A stretch of 64,000 nt of DNA from Alphaproteobacteria bacterium (GTDB lineage: Bacteria; Pseudomonadota; Alphaproteobacteria; Micavibrionales; Micavibrionaceae), in the NCBI GenBank assembly GCA_021775955.1, contig JAJFGU010000014.1:124001-188000 (forward strand), given 5' to 3'. Positions within the stretch are counted from its first letter, which is position 1. Each line of letters starts with the position of its first letter. Below the pieces are notes generated by a model. The model worked only from the letters and a program-made list of their open reading frames with translations. It was not told the DNA's origin and made no database searches. Shown here piece after piece: positions 15,733 through 24,840 of the stretch. The position numbers were made by a program, and so were the translations under genes.

Positions 15733-17682
15733 TTACATCCAGCGCTCTTTCCACGCCTGGAACATCAGCACGGTCCAGAGCTGGTTCGCATGGTTGCCGC
15801 GTCCTGCGAGGTGCTCTGCCCAGGTGTCGCGGATAATTTTGGTGTTTAAGTACCCTTCTTCATCCAGGCGTTTTTCATCCAGCAGATTTTCCGCCCAGTC
15901 TTTGAGCTCGCCGCGCAGCCAGGCGCCGGTGGGCACGGTAAAGCCCTGTTTCGGGCGCTCGAACAATTCTTTGGGCACGTGGCGCTCGAGAACTTTGCGC
16001 AGCAGCCATTTGCCCTGGCCGCCCCTGACCTTCATGTTTTCCGGCAGGGTCCAGACGTAATCATAAATCCGCCGATCTAAAAGCGGCGCGCGCGATTCCA
16101 GCGACACCGCCATGGTCGCGCGGTCAACCTTGACCAGAATATCGTTCGACAAATACGAGAGCGCATCCCAATACATCATCATCTCGGCGAACTCCAAACG
16201 CTCAGGCTGCCATGTCGGATCGGTCAGCGGGGTGAGCGCTTCCTTGCCGCCCAGCACCAGATCGGCGGGGACGTCCCACTGGCTGATGAGTTTTTGATAG
16301 ATGTCTTCCTGCGAATTCATGCCGATGATGGAGGCGACTTTGTGCATGCGGTCGCCGAATTGCGGCTTTGACGGGGCCAGTTTGTTCCAGGTTTCAATCG
16401 GCACGCTATCGATCATGCGGCTCATCCCGCGCCGCATGGGCTGGGGCATAAAACGCATGGCGCGCCAGATTCGCGGGCCGATGAAATGACGGTTATAGCC
16501 GCCGAGCATCTCATCGCCGCCATCACCGGATAAAATCACGGTGACGCTTTCACGCGCACATTTTGAAATCAGATAGGTTGGAATTTGCGAAATATCGGCG
16601 AAGGGCTCGTCGTAAATATCGGGGAGCTTTGGAATAACATCCAGCGCATCACCGGCGCTTAAATGATATTCGTGATGATCGGTGCCAAGATGCGCGGCGA
16701 TTTTATCCGCGTGTGCGGCTTCGTTATAGCCGTCCTCTTCGAAGCCGATGCTGTAGGTCTTGACCGGTTGATTTTGAATTTTTTGCATCAGCGCGACGAT
16801 TGTAGAGCTGTCAATCCCGCCGGAGAGAAAAGCGCCCAGCGGCACGTCGGAAACAAGACGGTCCTGGACGCAGGTGGTAAGCAGCGCTTCAAATTCATCA
16901 ATGGTTTCGGCGTCACTTTTATGGCTGGCTTTTTGCTGCTGTTCTTCCAGGGCGCGCAAATGATGCCAGTAGCTTTCCATGAAATTTTCAAGATCGGAAC
17001 CGGGGGAGATGAGGTCGGCGTTGATGCTGAGGCGAAAACCGGCAGGCAGGCTCCACACGCCTTTAAAGATGCACAAAGGCGCGGGCATATAGCCGTAGCG
17101 CATATAAGTGGTGAGCGCGTCGCGGTTGATCTCGGGTTTAAAATCGGGATGGGCGTGAAAGGCTTTGAGCTCGGATGCAAAAACAAGAGAGCCGTTTTTT
17201 CCGTCTCCGGCCCAGCCGACATAAAGCGGCTTTTTGCCCAGCCGGTCGCGCACCAGATGAAGCTGCTTTTCCTTGCGGTCCCACAGGGCAAAGGCAAACA
17301 TGCCATCTATTTTTTGCAAAGCGAGATTGAGGCCCCAACGATCGATAGCGGCCAGAATAACTTCGGTGTCGGAGCGGCCGCGCAACGTGATGCCGGTTTT
17401 TTCCAGCTCTTTTTTAATTTCAAGATAGCCGAAGACCTCACCGTTATAGCAGATTACATAGCGCCCGGATTCCGAAATCATCGGCTGGCGACCTTCGGAA
17501 GAAAGATCAAGAATGGCGAGGCGATGATGGCCGAGCGCCAGCGACATGTCCGGGTCCAGCCAGGTGCCGGTGCCGTCCGGGCCGCGATGGGCCAGGCGGC
17601 CAACCATGTCCTGGCAGAGTTTTTCCAACTCCTGCCGGTTTCGCTGCGCGCTTTGTGTATAAAATCCCGTAATCCCACACAT
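15733..17682 (-). CDS. asnB: Asparagine synthase (glutamine-hydrolysing), glycan-cluster type
   Basis: A 649-residue AsnB-family protein. The processed N-terminal nucleophile is Cys2 (MCGITGFY), followed by the class II glutaminase blocks AHRGPDG, YNGEVFGY and GRSDTEVIL; the synthetase half has the PP-loop SGGIDSST at 287-294 and SGDGGDEMLGGYNRH. It makes asparagine from aspartate, or amidates a sugar carboxylate when in glycan clusters, as with WbpS-like paralogues. The position next to a GT4 glycosyltransferase favours the second use, but both are possible. Length is about 100 residues above E. coli AsnB, normal for this subgroup. A divergent promoter region of 84 bp separates it from the next gene. 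Confidence 0.93.
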   Translation of the reverse strand: MCGITGFYTQSAQRNRQELEKLCQDMVGRLAHRGPDGTGTWLDPDMSLALGHHRLAILDLSSEGRQPMISESGRYVICYNGEVFGYLEIKKELEKTGITLRGRSDTEVILAAIDRWGLNLALQKIDGMFAFALWDRKEKQLHLVRDRLGKKPLYVGWAGDGKNGSLVFASELKAFHAHPDFKPEINRDALTTYMRYGYMPAPLCIFKGVWSLPAGFRLSINADLISPGSDLENFMESYWHHLRALEEQQQKASHKSDAETIDEFEALLTTCVQDRLVSDVPLGAFLSGGIDSSTIVALMQKIQNQPVKTYSIGFEEDGYNEAAHADKIAAHLGTDHHEYHLSAGDALDVIPKLPDIYDEPFADISQIPTYLISKCARESVTVILSGDGGDEMLGGYNRHFIGPRIWRAMRFMPQPMRRGMSRMIDSVPIETWNKLAPSKPQFGDRMHKVASIIGMNSQEDIYQKLISQWDVPADLVLGGKEALTPLTDPTWQPERLEFAEMMMYWDALSYLSNDILVKVDRATMAVSLESRAPLLDRRIYDYVWTLPENMKVRGGQGKWLLRKVLERHVPKELFERPKQGFTVPTGAWLRGELKDWAENLLDEKRLDEEGYLNTKIIRDTWAEHLAGRGNHANQLWTVLMFQAWKERWM

Positions 17683-17766
17683 GTTAGAATATGTTTTCTT
17701 TCTGGCTCTATGATCTGGTAAAATAGGGTTTATACCGGAAAACGGCAGGTTTGAGGAAAATAATTC

Positions 17767-18357
17767 ATGGATATCGATCTTCTTTTTACGCCCGAAGGGG
17801 AATGCGGTCTGCTATCGGGCGGCAATCTCGTGCAAAAGGTGGCCGGCGTTATTTTCAGCACGGAAAACGGGATGCTGACCTTTGAATATGCCGATATGGA
17901 TTATCTCGATCTCAATATCCCGGTCGAGGCGGATTTTCACGGTATTCTCGACTTCAGCCATCTCATCCATATTGGCGCTTATAGCAATGATCATATTGCC
18001 CAAGCTTATCAGGTGCCGTTTATGATTGCCGATGATCCCTATCGCGCGGAAATGGCGGCCGTTCCGCCGCCTCCGGGCAATCCGCTTTTGGCGTTTGAGG
18101 CGTTTATCCGCCGCTGCACCAAGGGACAGCCGGTCCACCGTGAGGATCTGGGCGATGAAGAGACGATGGGCTGCATTCTGGGTGACGCGGTGCCCTCAAG
18201 CCTGGAATTTGCACCGCATTTGGCGAGACGGCGCAATTTCGAGGCCGCGCCGAAACTGGCACCGAATGCGCCTGGGATGGGTCTTGGCACATCTGGAAGT
18301 AGTGGTGGTGGAGGAACGGTGTCCGATGGGTCCAAAAAGGACCCTAAATCCTCATAA
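17767..18357 (+). CDS. Hypothetical protein with Pro/Gly-rich C-terminus
   Basis: A 196-residue protein that I cannot assign. Residues 1-95 form a soluble, strand-rich domain with acidic FEYADMDYLDLNIPVEADF and HSHLIHIG-like positions; residues about 96-150 are helical with RRCTKGQPVHREDLGDEET, and the last 45 residues are low-complexity Pro/Gly/Ser. No signal peptide or membrane segment is seen, so it is probably cytoplasmic. It diverges from asnB and precedes the prepilin-like gene by 147 bp. Base use is like its housekeeping neighbours. Confidence 0.6.
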   Translation: MDIDLLFTPEGECGLLSGGNLVQKVAGVIFSTENGMLTFEYADMDYLDLNIPVEADFHGILDFSHLIHIGAYSNDHIAQAYQVPFMIADDPYRAEMAAVPPPPGNPLLAFEAFIRRCTKGQPVHREDLGDEETMGCILGDAVPSSLEFAPHLARRRNFEAAPKLAPNAPGMGLGTSGSSGGGGTVSDGSKKDPKSS

Positions 18358-18411
18358 AACCATACAAACCCTATAATTTTCATAAAATTTTAAGTATTAT
18401 TGTTTCACAAT

Positions 18412-18429
18412 AGAGAAGGGTCTCTTTTT
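18412..18429 (+). terminator. Weak candidate intrinsic terminator after the 17767 gene
   Basis: AGAGA-AGGG-TCTCT forms a 5-bp hairpin at 18412-18425 followed by a run of T to 18429. The stem is short, so the call is tentative. It would separate the hypothetical gene from the prepilin-like gene. Confidence 0.3.
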
Positions 18430-18504
18430 AGGGGCTTCAATATGGTATGGTTAAAAGCGAGTGATTGGTAATTAGTTTTAGTAATTAAAGTTGGGGCAAG
18501 GTTC

Positions 18505-20934
18505 ATGACGTTATATTTTTCAAAGATTTCATCCTTAAAAAACGCGCGCGGTTTCACGTTAATCGAACTCATGATCGTCATCGTTATCATCGGGGTTTTT
18601 ACCGCGGCGCTGGCGAATATGGCGACGCAGTTTTATCTTGAAAAACGCGCCAACACGATGGACAAGCGCCTCGATGAAGTGCGCATGGCGCTCTCGCGTT
18701 TTATCGCCGATGATCCGGGCGAAGATGATCTTGCCCTGGACCCCATTCGCTATCCCTGTCCGGCGTCATTAACGCTTGTGCCGGGCGATGCTAATTTTGC
18801 AATGGAGCGTTGCCCAACGTCTGAGCCACCTTTGGGTGAGGTCGCGACCATGCCCGGCGTGTTCGCCGTAGCCGGAGCAAATGGCGATACGGTTCTGGTT
18901 GGCGCAGTGCCGACATCCACGCTCAGCATTTCCTCGCGCAATATGTTGGACCCGTATAACAACCGCTTCACCTATGCGGTGAGCTGGAATCTGGTCAAGG
19001 AAGATAATGCAATTAACAACCCAAACAATAAAGCCGCCGTTATTGTCGAGGATGAAAATGATGTGGCGTTGCCGCTTTCGCCGGCACCGTTTGTGATTGT
19101 TTCCCACGGGCGCAACGGCGCAGGTTCCTATACCTCGGCCGGCGTGAAGAACGGCAATGGTTGCGCCATGGATGATGGCGGCACGCCGGGTGATACCAGC
19201 GACGACACAGCCGTAACTGCGGGCGATGCGCGCAACTGTTCCTGGCAAACCAATAACAGCGGAACCTTCCGCATGCAGCAGGCCTTTACCATGGGCACCG
19301 GCGCGTTTTACGATGACGAGATCGAGTTCACGCTTTCGAGCGGTGATGACGAAGGCTGGTGGCGCGCCACCGATGATACGCAAATGCACATCACGCATAA
19401 AAATGAAGGGAATATTTTAATCGACCCCGACGGCACCGGAACCATGGTCGGGATTGGAATTGATGCGCCAACGGCTCCGTTTCATCTGAGGGCAACAGAT
19501 GGTTTTGATCCCACTACTTTTTCCCAAAAAGAGGTTGCGCTTGGCTATATGAGAGTCCCCGGAAGTGGCTGGGATGTCACGGGAATGTGCGCACGCGATG
19601 ATGCTGTGCCGAATGGAGATCCCGGAGGATGGCGCTGTTTTGGCGCAGATTCCAATAGCTTCCTTATCAATAACACCGCCGGTGACGGCACTGCTTTTAT
19701 TGTGGATCGGAATGACAATGTCGGGATCGGCGGCACAAACAGCCCGCAAACACGGCTGGATGTACAAGGCGAGGTGAAAATCGGTAATACCGGTATGGAT
19801 TGTACAACCGAGATTAGAGGAGCCACACGCTATAACCCCGGCAAGGATATCATGGAATATTGCGCGGCTGATGACGGCTCCGGCGCCGCTGGATGGATGT
19901 CGTTTGGTGGCTCAGGCTATATTACTTGTTCGACCGGTGCCCAGGTTGGCCCTGCGTCCGGATGGCATATGCATACTTTTACAGCCGAAGAATGTGGTGG
20001 GGTATTACCAGACAGCTCTTACGCTGGTGTTGCTACGTCCATCACAGGAAATTGCGGTACTGTTGATACGTTCTATGTTTATTCCGATCCGCCCCGCGTT
20101 AATGCCTGGTGTAGCGGTACGAACTCAAGTGGCGGTGGCAGAACCTATGTTGCAACCTATTTCCCAAAAGGCAAAACCGACAGCAATGGTAGTGGCGGCA
20201 TGGGACCATGGAAAGATATATCCAACGATCCAGCTCCGTTTGATGTAAACTGTGATTATCGATGGGATAGGCTTGGATCCGGTAGTCCTGATCAGACACT
20301 CCGAGCTGTGACTGTTGACCCAGATCTTATAGAGGCCTTCTATGGTAGCCAACTAACGGACCAAGTCCTTGCAAATGATAAGAGTAAAAGATTTCAAAGA
20401 GCTGCTCTGACCAGCGCGACGTGGACTGAATATCCAACTAAAACCTATGGCCGTTGCCCTGGTACAGGCGGTGGTGGTGGCGGAACAACAATGACCACGG
20501 CTTGCGGCATATACAATGACGGTGCCGAGTGGACGGATTCATGCCCACCAGGACAGCAGGGCGATATTGGCATCAGCCAAACATGCAACGCGGGTACCGT
20601 TGAAGAAGTCAGCAATGATTGCGTAGCAGGAGGTATGGCTAATGGTCAGTTCATCCCCGATGGAACTGTGATTTCGTGCTCGTATGGGGGAACCCAGGGA
20701 ATACCCAACATCCATTCTGCCCAAATGATAAATGGTGTAATTCATACCAAAGTAACAACTGCCGATCCAACTGCTTGGAACTCATGCGGTACAGGATATA
20801 TTCAGGGTAATTCTTCATGTACATATAGTGATGCAAGTGGCGGCGGCTTAAGAACGATTGCCACGACAATGACCAGTAGCGGGATTGAAGGTAACGAAGG
20901 GGGGGCGCCTTTCAATTGCACGAAATCATGGTAG
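18505..20934 (+). CDS. Giant prepilin-like protein with phage-tail-like middle and Cys-rich C-terminus
   Basis: An 809-residue protein. It starts with a class III prepilin leader, basic and ending at Gly16, then FTLIELM (Glu21 is the +5 Glu) and a hydrophobic helix to about residue 40, as in type IV pilins and type II secretion pseudopilins; PilD-type peptidase should cut and methylate it. Residues 80-165 carry YPCPA and GAVPTSTLSISSRNMLDPY, also seen in large pseudopilins. The centre has two VGIG turns (315-318 and 406-409) with PTAPFHL and SPQTRLDVQGE, the pattern of phage tail-fibre repeats. Residues about 475-809 are Cys- and Gly-rich, probably extracellular. Ordinary pilins are 120-250 residues. 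GGGGCAAGG precedes the ATG. Confidence 0.8.
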   Translation: MTLYFSKISSLKNARGFTLIELMIVIVIIGVFTAALANMATQFYLEKRANTMDKRLDEVRMALSRFIADDPGEDDLALDPIRYPCPASLTLVPGDANFAMERCPTSEPPLGEVATMPGVFAVAGANGDTVLVGAVPTSTLSISSRNMLDPYNNRFTYAVSWNLVKEDNAINNPNNKAAVIVEDENDVALPLSPAPFVIVSHGRNGAGSYTSAGVKNGNGCAMDDGGTPGDTSDDTAVTAGDARNCSWQTNNSGTFRMQQAFTMGTGAFYDDEIEFTLSSGDDEGWWRATDDTQMHITHKNEGNILIDPDGTGTMVGIGIDAPTAPFHLRATDGFDPTTFSQKEVALGYMRVPGSGWDVTGMCARDDAVPNGDPGGWRCFGADSNSFLINNTAGDGTAFIVDRNDNVGIGGTNSPQTRLDVQGEVKIGNTGMDCTTEIRGATRYNPGKDIMEYCAADDGSGAAGWMSFGGSGYITCSTGAQVGPASGWHMHTFTAEECGGVLPDSSYAGVATSITGNCGTVDTFYVYSDPPRVNAWCSGTNSSGGGRTYVATYFPKGKTDSNGSGGMGPWKDISNDPAPFDVNCDYRWDRLGSGSPDQTLRAVTVDPDLIEAFYGSQLTDQVLANDKSKRFQRAALTSATWTEYPTKTYGRCPGTGGGGGGTTMTTACGIYNDGAEWTDSCPPGQQGDIGISQTCNAGTVEEVSNDCVAGGMANGQFIPDGTVISCSYGGTQGIPNIHSAQMINGVIHTKVTTADPTAWNSCGTGYIQGNSSCTYSDASGGGLRTIATTMTSSGIEGNEGGAPFNCTKSW

Positions 20935-20972
20935 GGCATTGGTTATGTGCGCGGCGTCAGTAAGGACAGTAA

Positions 20973-21983
20973 TTATTTCCTACGCCTGATCTTGCGCCAC
21001 TGCGCGACATTGCGGTTGTGCTCTTCTAACGTTTTGGCGAAGATATGCCCGCCGGTGCCGTTTGCAACAAAATAAATGAAATCATGCTCTTCCGGATCCA
21101 GCACCGCTTCGATTGAGGCGCGGCCGGGATTGGCAATCGGACCCGGCGGCAGGCCGGGATATTTGTAAGTATTATAAGGACTATCGATCTTGAGGTCTTT
21201 TGTTAATAGCCGCCGTCCCAAAGGCCCCTTACCATCGTTTTTATGCTCTCCTTTTGTGATCGCGTAAATCACGGTCGGATCGGTTTGTAGGGCAATGCCG
21301 CGCTTGAGTCTGTTGATAAACACTCCGGCGACCCGTTTGCGCTCCTCTGATACACCGGTTTCCTTTTCAACGATCGAGGCAAGGACCATGGCTTCTTCCG
21401 GAGTGGAGAAGGGGAGGTTTTCAACGCGCTTGGGCCAGAGTTCTTTAATTGTATTTTGCATAGCGTTTTCCATGCGCCTGACTATGTCTGCCCATGTCTC
21501 GCCACGTGAGTAGCTGTATGTTTCAGGGAGCAGGGAGCCTTCTACAAGCGGCTCGATAAGCACTGGTTTTAAGTCCTCTACCTGCATAATAAGATTGAGA
21601 ATCTCATAGCTGGTCAGGCCCTCGGGGATGGTGAACTGGCGTTGAAATGTTTTTCCTTCTCGTAATAAGGAGAGGATGTCGCGGGCGCTCATACCCGGCT
21701 GCAATTCGTATTCCCCGGCCTTGAGATCGCTTTGCGCGCCGGTGACGCGGGCGGCATATTTGAAAATATACATGTCATGAATGGCACCCTCATATGAAAG
21801 CAATTCAGCGATGCCGCCTGATGAAGCGCCGCGCGGAACTTCGAATAATATGGGTGCGCTCAGCGGGCCGGGCTTTTTAAACTCATGATCCAGCCAGAAG
21901 ATCCCAGCGAGTGTAATGATGACAGCAATGGTCAGGGAATAAACCAAAAAGCCGAGAAAAAGCTTTCCGGATTTGAATGCCAT
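20973..21983 (-). CDS. mltG: Endolytic murein transglycosylase MltG
   Basis: A 336-residue inner-membrane lytic transglycosylase that cuts nascent glycan strands and sets their length. One N-terminal membrane anchor (residues 8-30) is followed by a LysM-like region and the YceG domain, with the catalytic Glu about residue 206 in ASIVEKETG and the conserved LQTDPTVIYAI and SPYNTYKYPGLPPGPIANPG blocks. The length fits. It lies 9 nt downstream of fabF in the usual fabF-mltG order of proteobacteria. Antibiotic-target partner penicillin-binding protein genes lie elsewhere in the window. Confidence 0.97.
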   Translation of the reverse strand: MAFKSGKLFLGFLVYSLTIAVIITLAGIFWLDHEFKKPGPLSAPILFEVPRGASSGGIAELLSYEGAIHDMYIFKYAARVTGAQSDLKAGEYELQPGMSARDILSLLREGKTFQRQFTIPEGLTSYEILNLIMQVEDLKPVLIEPLVEGSLLPETYSYSRGETWADIVRRMENAMQNTIKELWPKRVENLPFSTPEEAMVLASIVEKETGVSEERKRVAGVFINRLKRGIALQTDPTVIYAITKGEHKNDGKGPLGRRLLTKDLKIDSPYNTYKYPGLPPGPIANPGRASIEAVLDPEEHDFIYFVANGTGGHIFAKTLEEHNRNVAQWRKIRRRK

Positions 21984-21992
21984 GGCTCTGTC

Positions 21993-23264
21993 CTAAACCG
22001 TCCGTATAATCAGCGAGGCGTTGGTGCCGCCGAAGCCGAAGGAATTGGTGAGCACGGTGGAGACTTTTTTCTCGCGCGCTTCGCCGGGGATAAGGTCGAT
22101 GCCTTTGCAGTCTTCCGACACATCTTCAAGGTTGAGCGTCGGCGGCAGCATACCGGTGCCCAGCGCTTTGAGCGCAAAGATCGCCTCGACCGCGCCGGCT
22201 GCACCAAGTAGATGGCCGATGGCCGATTTGGTCGACGACATACAGATATTATCTAGCGCATTGCCAAACAGCTTTTTCACCGCGATACATTCAATGCCGT
22301 CACCGACAGGCGTGGAGGTGCCGTGAGCGTTGATGTAGTCGATATCTTCGGGGTTTAATTTTGCGCGTTTCAGCGCGGCTTCGACGGCTCTGCGCCCGCC
22401 GGAGCCATCTGCCGCAGGGGCGGTGATGTGATTGGCATCACCCGACATGCCGTAGCCGATGATCTCGCCATAGATTTTGGCGCCACGTTTTTTCGCGTGC
22501 TCGTATTCCTCCAAAATGACAATACCCGCGCCTTCGGCAATAACAAAGCCGTCGCGGCCTTCATCAAACGGGCGGGAGGCCTCACCGGGGTTGTCATTAT
22601 AGCCGGTCGAGAGTGCGCGCACCGCGGCAAAGCTGGCCACGCCCAAACGGTTGACGCCCGCTTCTGTGCCGCCGGCAACCATGACATCGGCATCGCCCAG
22701 CGCAATCATGCGGCCTGCATCGCCTATGGCATGCGTGCCTGTGGCACAGGCGGTGACGACAGCGTGGTTGGGGCCGCGAAAACCGTATTTGATTGACACA
22801 TGGCCGGAGGAAATATTGATCAGCATCGCCGGGTTGGCAAAGGGTGAAATGCGGCGCGGGCCTTGCTCGAGTAGCGTGATGGCGGTTTCATACATGGTCT
22901 GCAACCCGCCGATACCGCTGCCGATCATGACGCCGGTGCGATTCAAATCTTCGTCTGATGTGGGTTTCCAGCCGCTGTCCTCGATGGCTTCATGCGCCGC
23001 GGCCATGGCAAAAACGGTGAATTCATCAAGCTTGCGCTGCTCTTTCGGCGGGACAAACAGATCGGCGTTAAGTTCGCCATTTTTAGGATTTTCATCTTTG
23101 GTGCGCGGAATGATACCGGCGATCTGAGAGGAAATATCGGATACATCGAAATGATCGATCTTCCGGATGCCGCTTTCGCCTGCGATCAGGCGCTTCCAAT
23201 TGTGATCGACCCCGTAACCCAGAGGGGAAACCATGCCTATGCCTGTAACAACAACCCGTCTCAT
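21993..23264 (-). CDS. fabF: 3-oxoacyl-[acyl-carrier-protein] synthase II FabF
   Basis: A 423-residue condensing enzyme (KAS II) of fatty-acid chain elongation. The nucleophile is Cys173 in TACATGTHAIG, and the two active-site histidines appear in NAHGTSTPVGD and SAIGHLLGAAG. The C-terminus FGFGGTNASLIIR is canonical. It is read after acpP and before mltG. A 164-bp palindromic repeat occupies most of the space between acpP and fabF, beginning 5 bases from the fabF ATG, which could affect coupling to the upstream genes. Confidence 0.98.
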   Translation of the reverse strand: MRRVVVTGIGMVSPLGYGVDHNWKRLIAGESGIRKIDHFDVSDISSQIAGIIPRTKDENPKNGELNADLFVPPKEQRKLDEFTVFAMAAAHEAIEDSGWKPTSDEDLNRTGVMIGSGIGGLQTMYETAITLLEQGPRRISPFANPAMLINISSGHVSIKYGFRGPNHAVVTACATGTHAIGDAGRMIALGDADVMVAGGTEAGVNRLGVASFAAVRALSTGYNDNPGEASRPFDEGRDGFVIAEGAGIVILEEYEHAKKRGAKIYGEIIGYGMSGDANHITAPAADGSGGRRAVEAALKRAKLNPEDIDYINAHGTSTPVGDGIECIAVKKLFGNALDNICMSSTKSAIGHLLGAAGAVEAIFALKALGTGMLPPTLNLEDVSEDCKGIDLIPGEAREKKVSTVLTNSFGFGGTNASLIIRTV

Positions 23265-23268
23265 GCTC

Positions 23269-23432
23269 TAGTCACTTCCTTTTGCTTTTGCAGTGCGTTG
23301 CAAAGCAAAACAACGTTTTGTTTGCTTTCTTTAAGATGCGAACAATGCATTCGCATTGCTTCGCGGCTCCTAAGGTAGGTTTCACTACCTGTCGTCGCTT
23401 GCGCCTGCTGCAAAAGCAAAATTAAGCGACTA
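23269..23432. repeat. Palindromic repeat element, copy 2 (acpP/fabF intergenic)
   Basis: The left arm 23269-23293 and right arm 23408-23432 are 25-nt inverted repeats with three mismatches, and match copy 1 at 13170-13273 at both ends (TAGTCACTT, TTTTGCAGTGCGTT, CTGCAAAAG). The core words GCTCCTAAGGTAGGTT and GTCGTCGCTTGCGCC are shared. This copy is 60 bp longer, with two extra hairpins near 23299-23325 and 23336-23366. As in copy 1, one end lies next to the start codon of a leftward gene. Confidence 0.85.
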
Positions 23433-23448
23433 AGTCCCTGAACGCAAG

Positions 23449-23468
23449 TTCCCCGCTTGCGCGGGGAA
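23449..23468. repeat. Short perfect GC-rich hairpin downstream of acpP
   Basis: TTCCCCGC-TTGC-GCGGGGAA is an 8-bp perfect stem with a 4-base loop, located 28 bp past the acpP stop. There is no T-run on the leftward strand, so it is not a classical terminator; it may stabilise the short acpP mRNA 3' end or be another small repeat. Confidence 0.55.
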
Positions 23469-23496
23469 AGCAAAGAATGAAAACGGTCTATGTCTG

Positions 23497-23736
23497 CTAT
23501 TCGCTGGCGTTTTCCTTGATGAAGTTGATGGCGTCACCAACGGTTTGAATTTTTTCGGCGGCGTCATCGGGAATTTCAACACTGAATTCTTCCTCAAACG
23601 CCATGACCAACTCAACCGTATCAAGCGAGTCTGCACCTAGATCATCAATAAAGCTGGCTTCTTCTGTTACTTTATCAGCTTCTGCGCCCAGATGCTCTAC
23701 AACGATCTTTTTAACACGTTCGGCAACGTCACTCAT
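23497..23736 (-). CDS. acpP: Acyl carrier protein
   Basis: A 79-residue acidic four-helix protein that carries growing fatty acids on phosphopantetheine attached to Ser37 in [10 protein letters not shown]. Sequence and length are standard. The holo form is made by AcpS, encoded at 59688-60095 in this window. It lies between fabG (upstream) and fabF (downstream). The high expression expected of acpP fits its isolation from fabF by repeat and hairpin sequences, but this is inference. Confidence 0.98.
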   Translation of the reverse strand: MSDVAERVKKIVVEHLGAEADKVTEEASFIDDLGADSLDTVELVMAFEEEFSVEIPDDAAEKIQTVGDAINFIKENASE

Positions 23737-23908
23737 CGCAATTCCTTATCCTTGTTTTCATCAAAATTAGTCTTTAACCACCCTAGAATGGCTCAGGACC
23801 TTACCAGCCTCAAGCTTTATTGCAAGCATTTTGTCCGGGTGGTCTATGTGTGGTCATTTCCTTAGTGTTTTCCGTGGGTTACGCCGGTATGGGTGTGGAT
23901 AAACACCC

Positions 23909-24646
23909 CTAAATCATCGCCATTCCACCATTGACGTGGATGGTCTGGCCGGTGACGTAAGCAGACTCATTGCTGGCCAGATAAACGGCGGCGGCGGCGA
24001 TGTCTTCGGTGCTGCCCATTTGTCCGGCTGGAATGGTTGCGTTGATCTTTTCCTTTTGATCATCGGTGAGCGCTTCGGTCATGGCGGTGGCGATAAAGCC
24101 GGGTGCGATACAATTCACCGTAATGCCGCGCGAGGCTATTTCCTGCGCCATCGCTTTGGACCAGCCGATCATACCGGCTTTGGAGGCCACATAATTGCAC
24201 TGGCCGGGATTGCCGGTGACGCCGACGATGGAGGAGATGTTGATGATGCGGCCAGAGCGGCGTTTCATCATGCCACGCTGCACGGCTTTGGCGAGTTTAA
24301 ACGGCGCAGTGAGATTGACATCCAGCACATCCTGCCATTCTTCGTCTTTCATGCGCATCGATAAGTTGTCGCGAGTGAGGCCAGCATTATTGACCAGAAT
24401 ATCAATCTGGCCCATGGCTTCCTCGGCGCGGGAGACAAGATCGGCAATGGCATCACTGCTGGAAAGGTCGGCGGGTAGAACATGGACGTTATTGCCGAGC
24501 TCACCGGCCAGAGCGTTTAGTTTTTCCTCATTGCGGCCGGATATGCCGACGCTCGCGCCTTGTGCGTGTAGGGCCGTCGCAATCGCGCCGCCGATTCCCC
24601 CTGTTGCGCCAGTTACGAGTGCCGTTTTATCCGATAAATCGAACAT
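23909..24646 (-). CDS. fabG: 3-oxoacyl-[acyl-carrier-protein] reductase FabG
   Basis: A 245-residue short-chain dehydrogenase that reduces 3-oxoacyl-ACP with NADPH. The Rossmann motif TGATGGIG (12-19), NNAG (87-90) and the catalytic Ser138/Tyr152/Lys156 triad (YVASK) are intact, and the C-terminus ends GGMAMI. It is read leftward upstream of acpP. The usual upstream neighbour fabD is 764 bp away, separated by a gene on the opposite strand, so fabG needs its own promoter in the 24647-24840 gap. Confidence 0.97.
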   Translation of the reverse strand: MFDLSDKTALVTGATGGIGGAIATALHAQGASVGISGRNEEKLNALAGELGNNVHVLPADLSSSDAIADLVSRAEEAMGQIDILVNNAGLTRDNLSMRMKDEEWQDVLDVNLTAPFKLAKAVQRGMMKRRSGRIINISSIVGVTGNPGQCNYVASKAGMIGWSKAMAQEIASRGITVNCIAPGFIATAMTEALTDDQKEKINATIPAGQMGSTEDIAAAAVYLASNESAYVTGQTIHVNGGMAMI

Positions 24647-24735
24647 ATTTTGCTTCCTTTACAGTGTTTTAGCGATTTGCCCTTTTATATGGACCATGTC
24701 GCGGGTAAAATAAAGACAATCCTAATAATAAGTTG

Positions 24736-24763
24736 TTGACATATTACGCAGCCAATGTGTAGG
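24736..24763 (+). promoter_or_regulatory. Candidate sigma70-type promoter for the 24841 orphan
   Basis: TTGACA at 24736-24741 is a perfect -35 box. Sixteen bases later is TGTAGG (24758-24763), a weak -10 match (3 of 6). It lies about 80 bp before the start of the rightward orphan gene in the fab operon. The -10 match makes this tentative. Confidence 0.3.
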
Positions 24764-24840
24764 GTGCCGCCAATCATAAAAAATATACGTGTGACTTGGG
24801 ACTTGTAGAAACCCAAAAGAATAAGAGGCGGTAATAAGCT

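Noticed and set aside
16663-17721. 352-codon open frame antisense to asnB
   Set aside because: It lies wholly opposite a clear AsnB reading with intact motifs, and its translation has no recognisable domain.
18505-20934. Prophage remnant, because of tail-fibre-like repeats
   Set aside because: No capsid, portal, terminase or integrase gene is near, and the N-terminus is a genuine prepilin leader.
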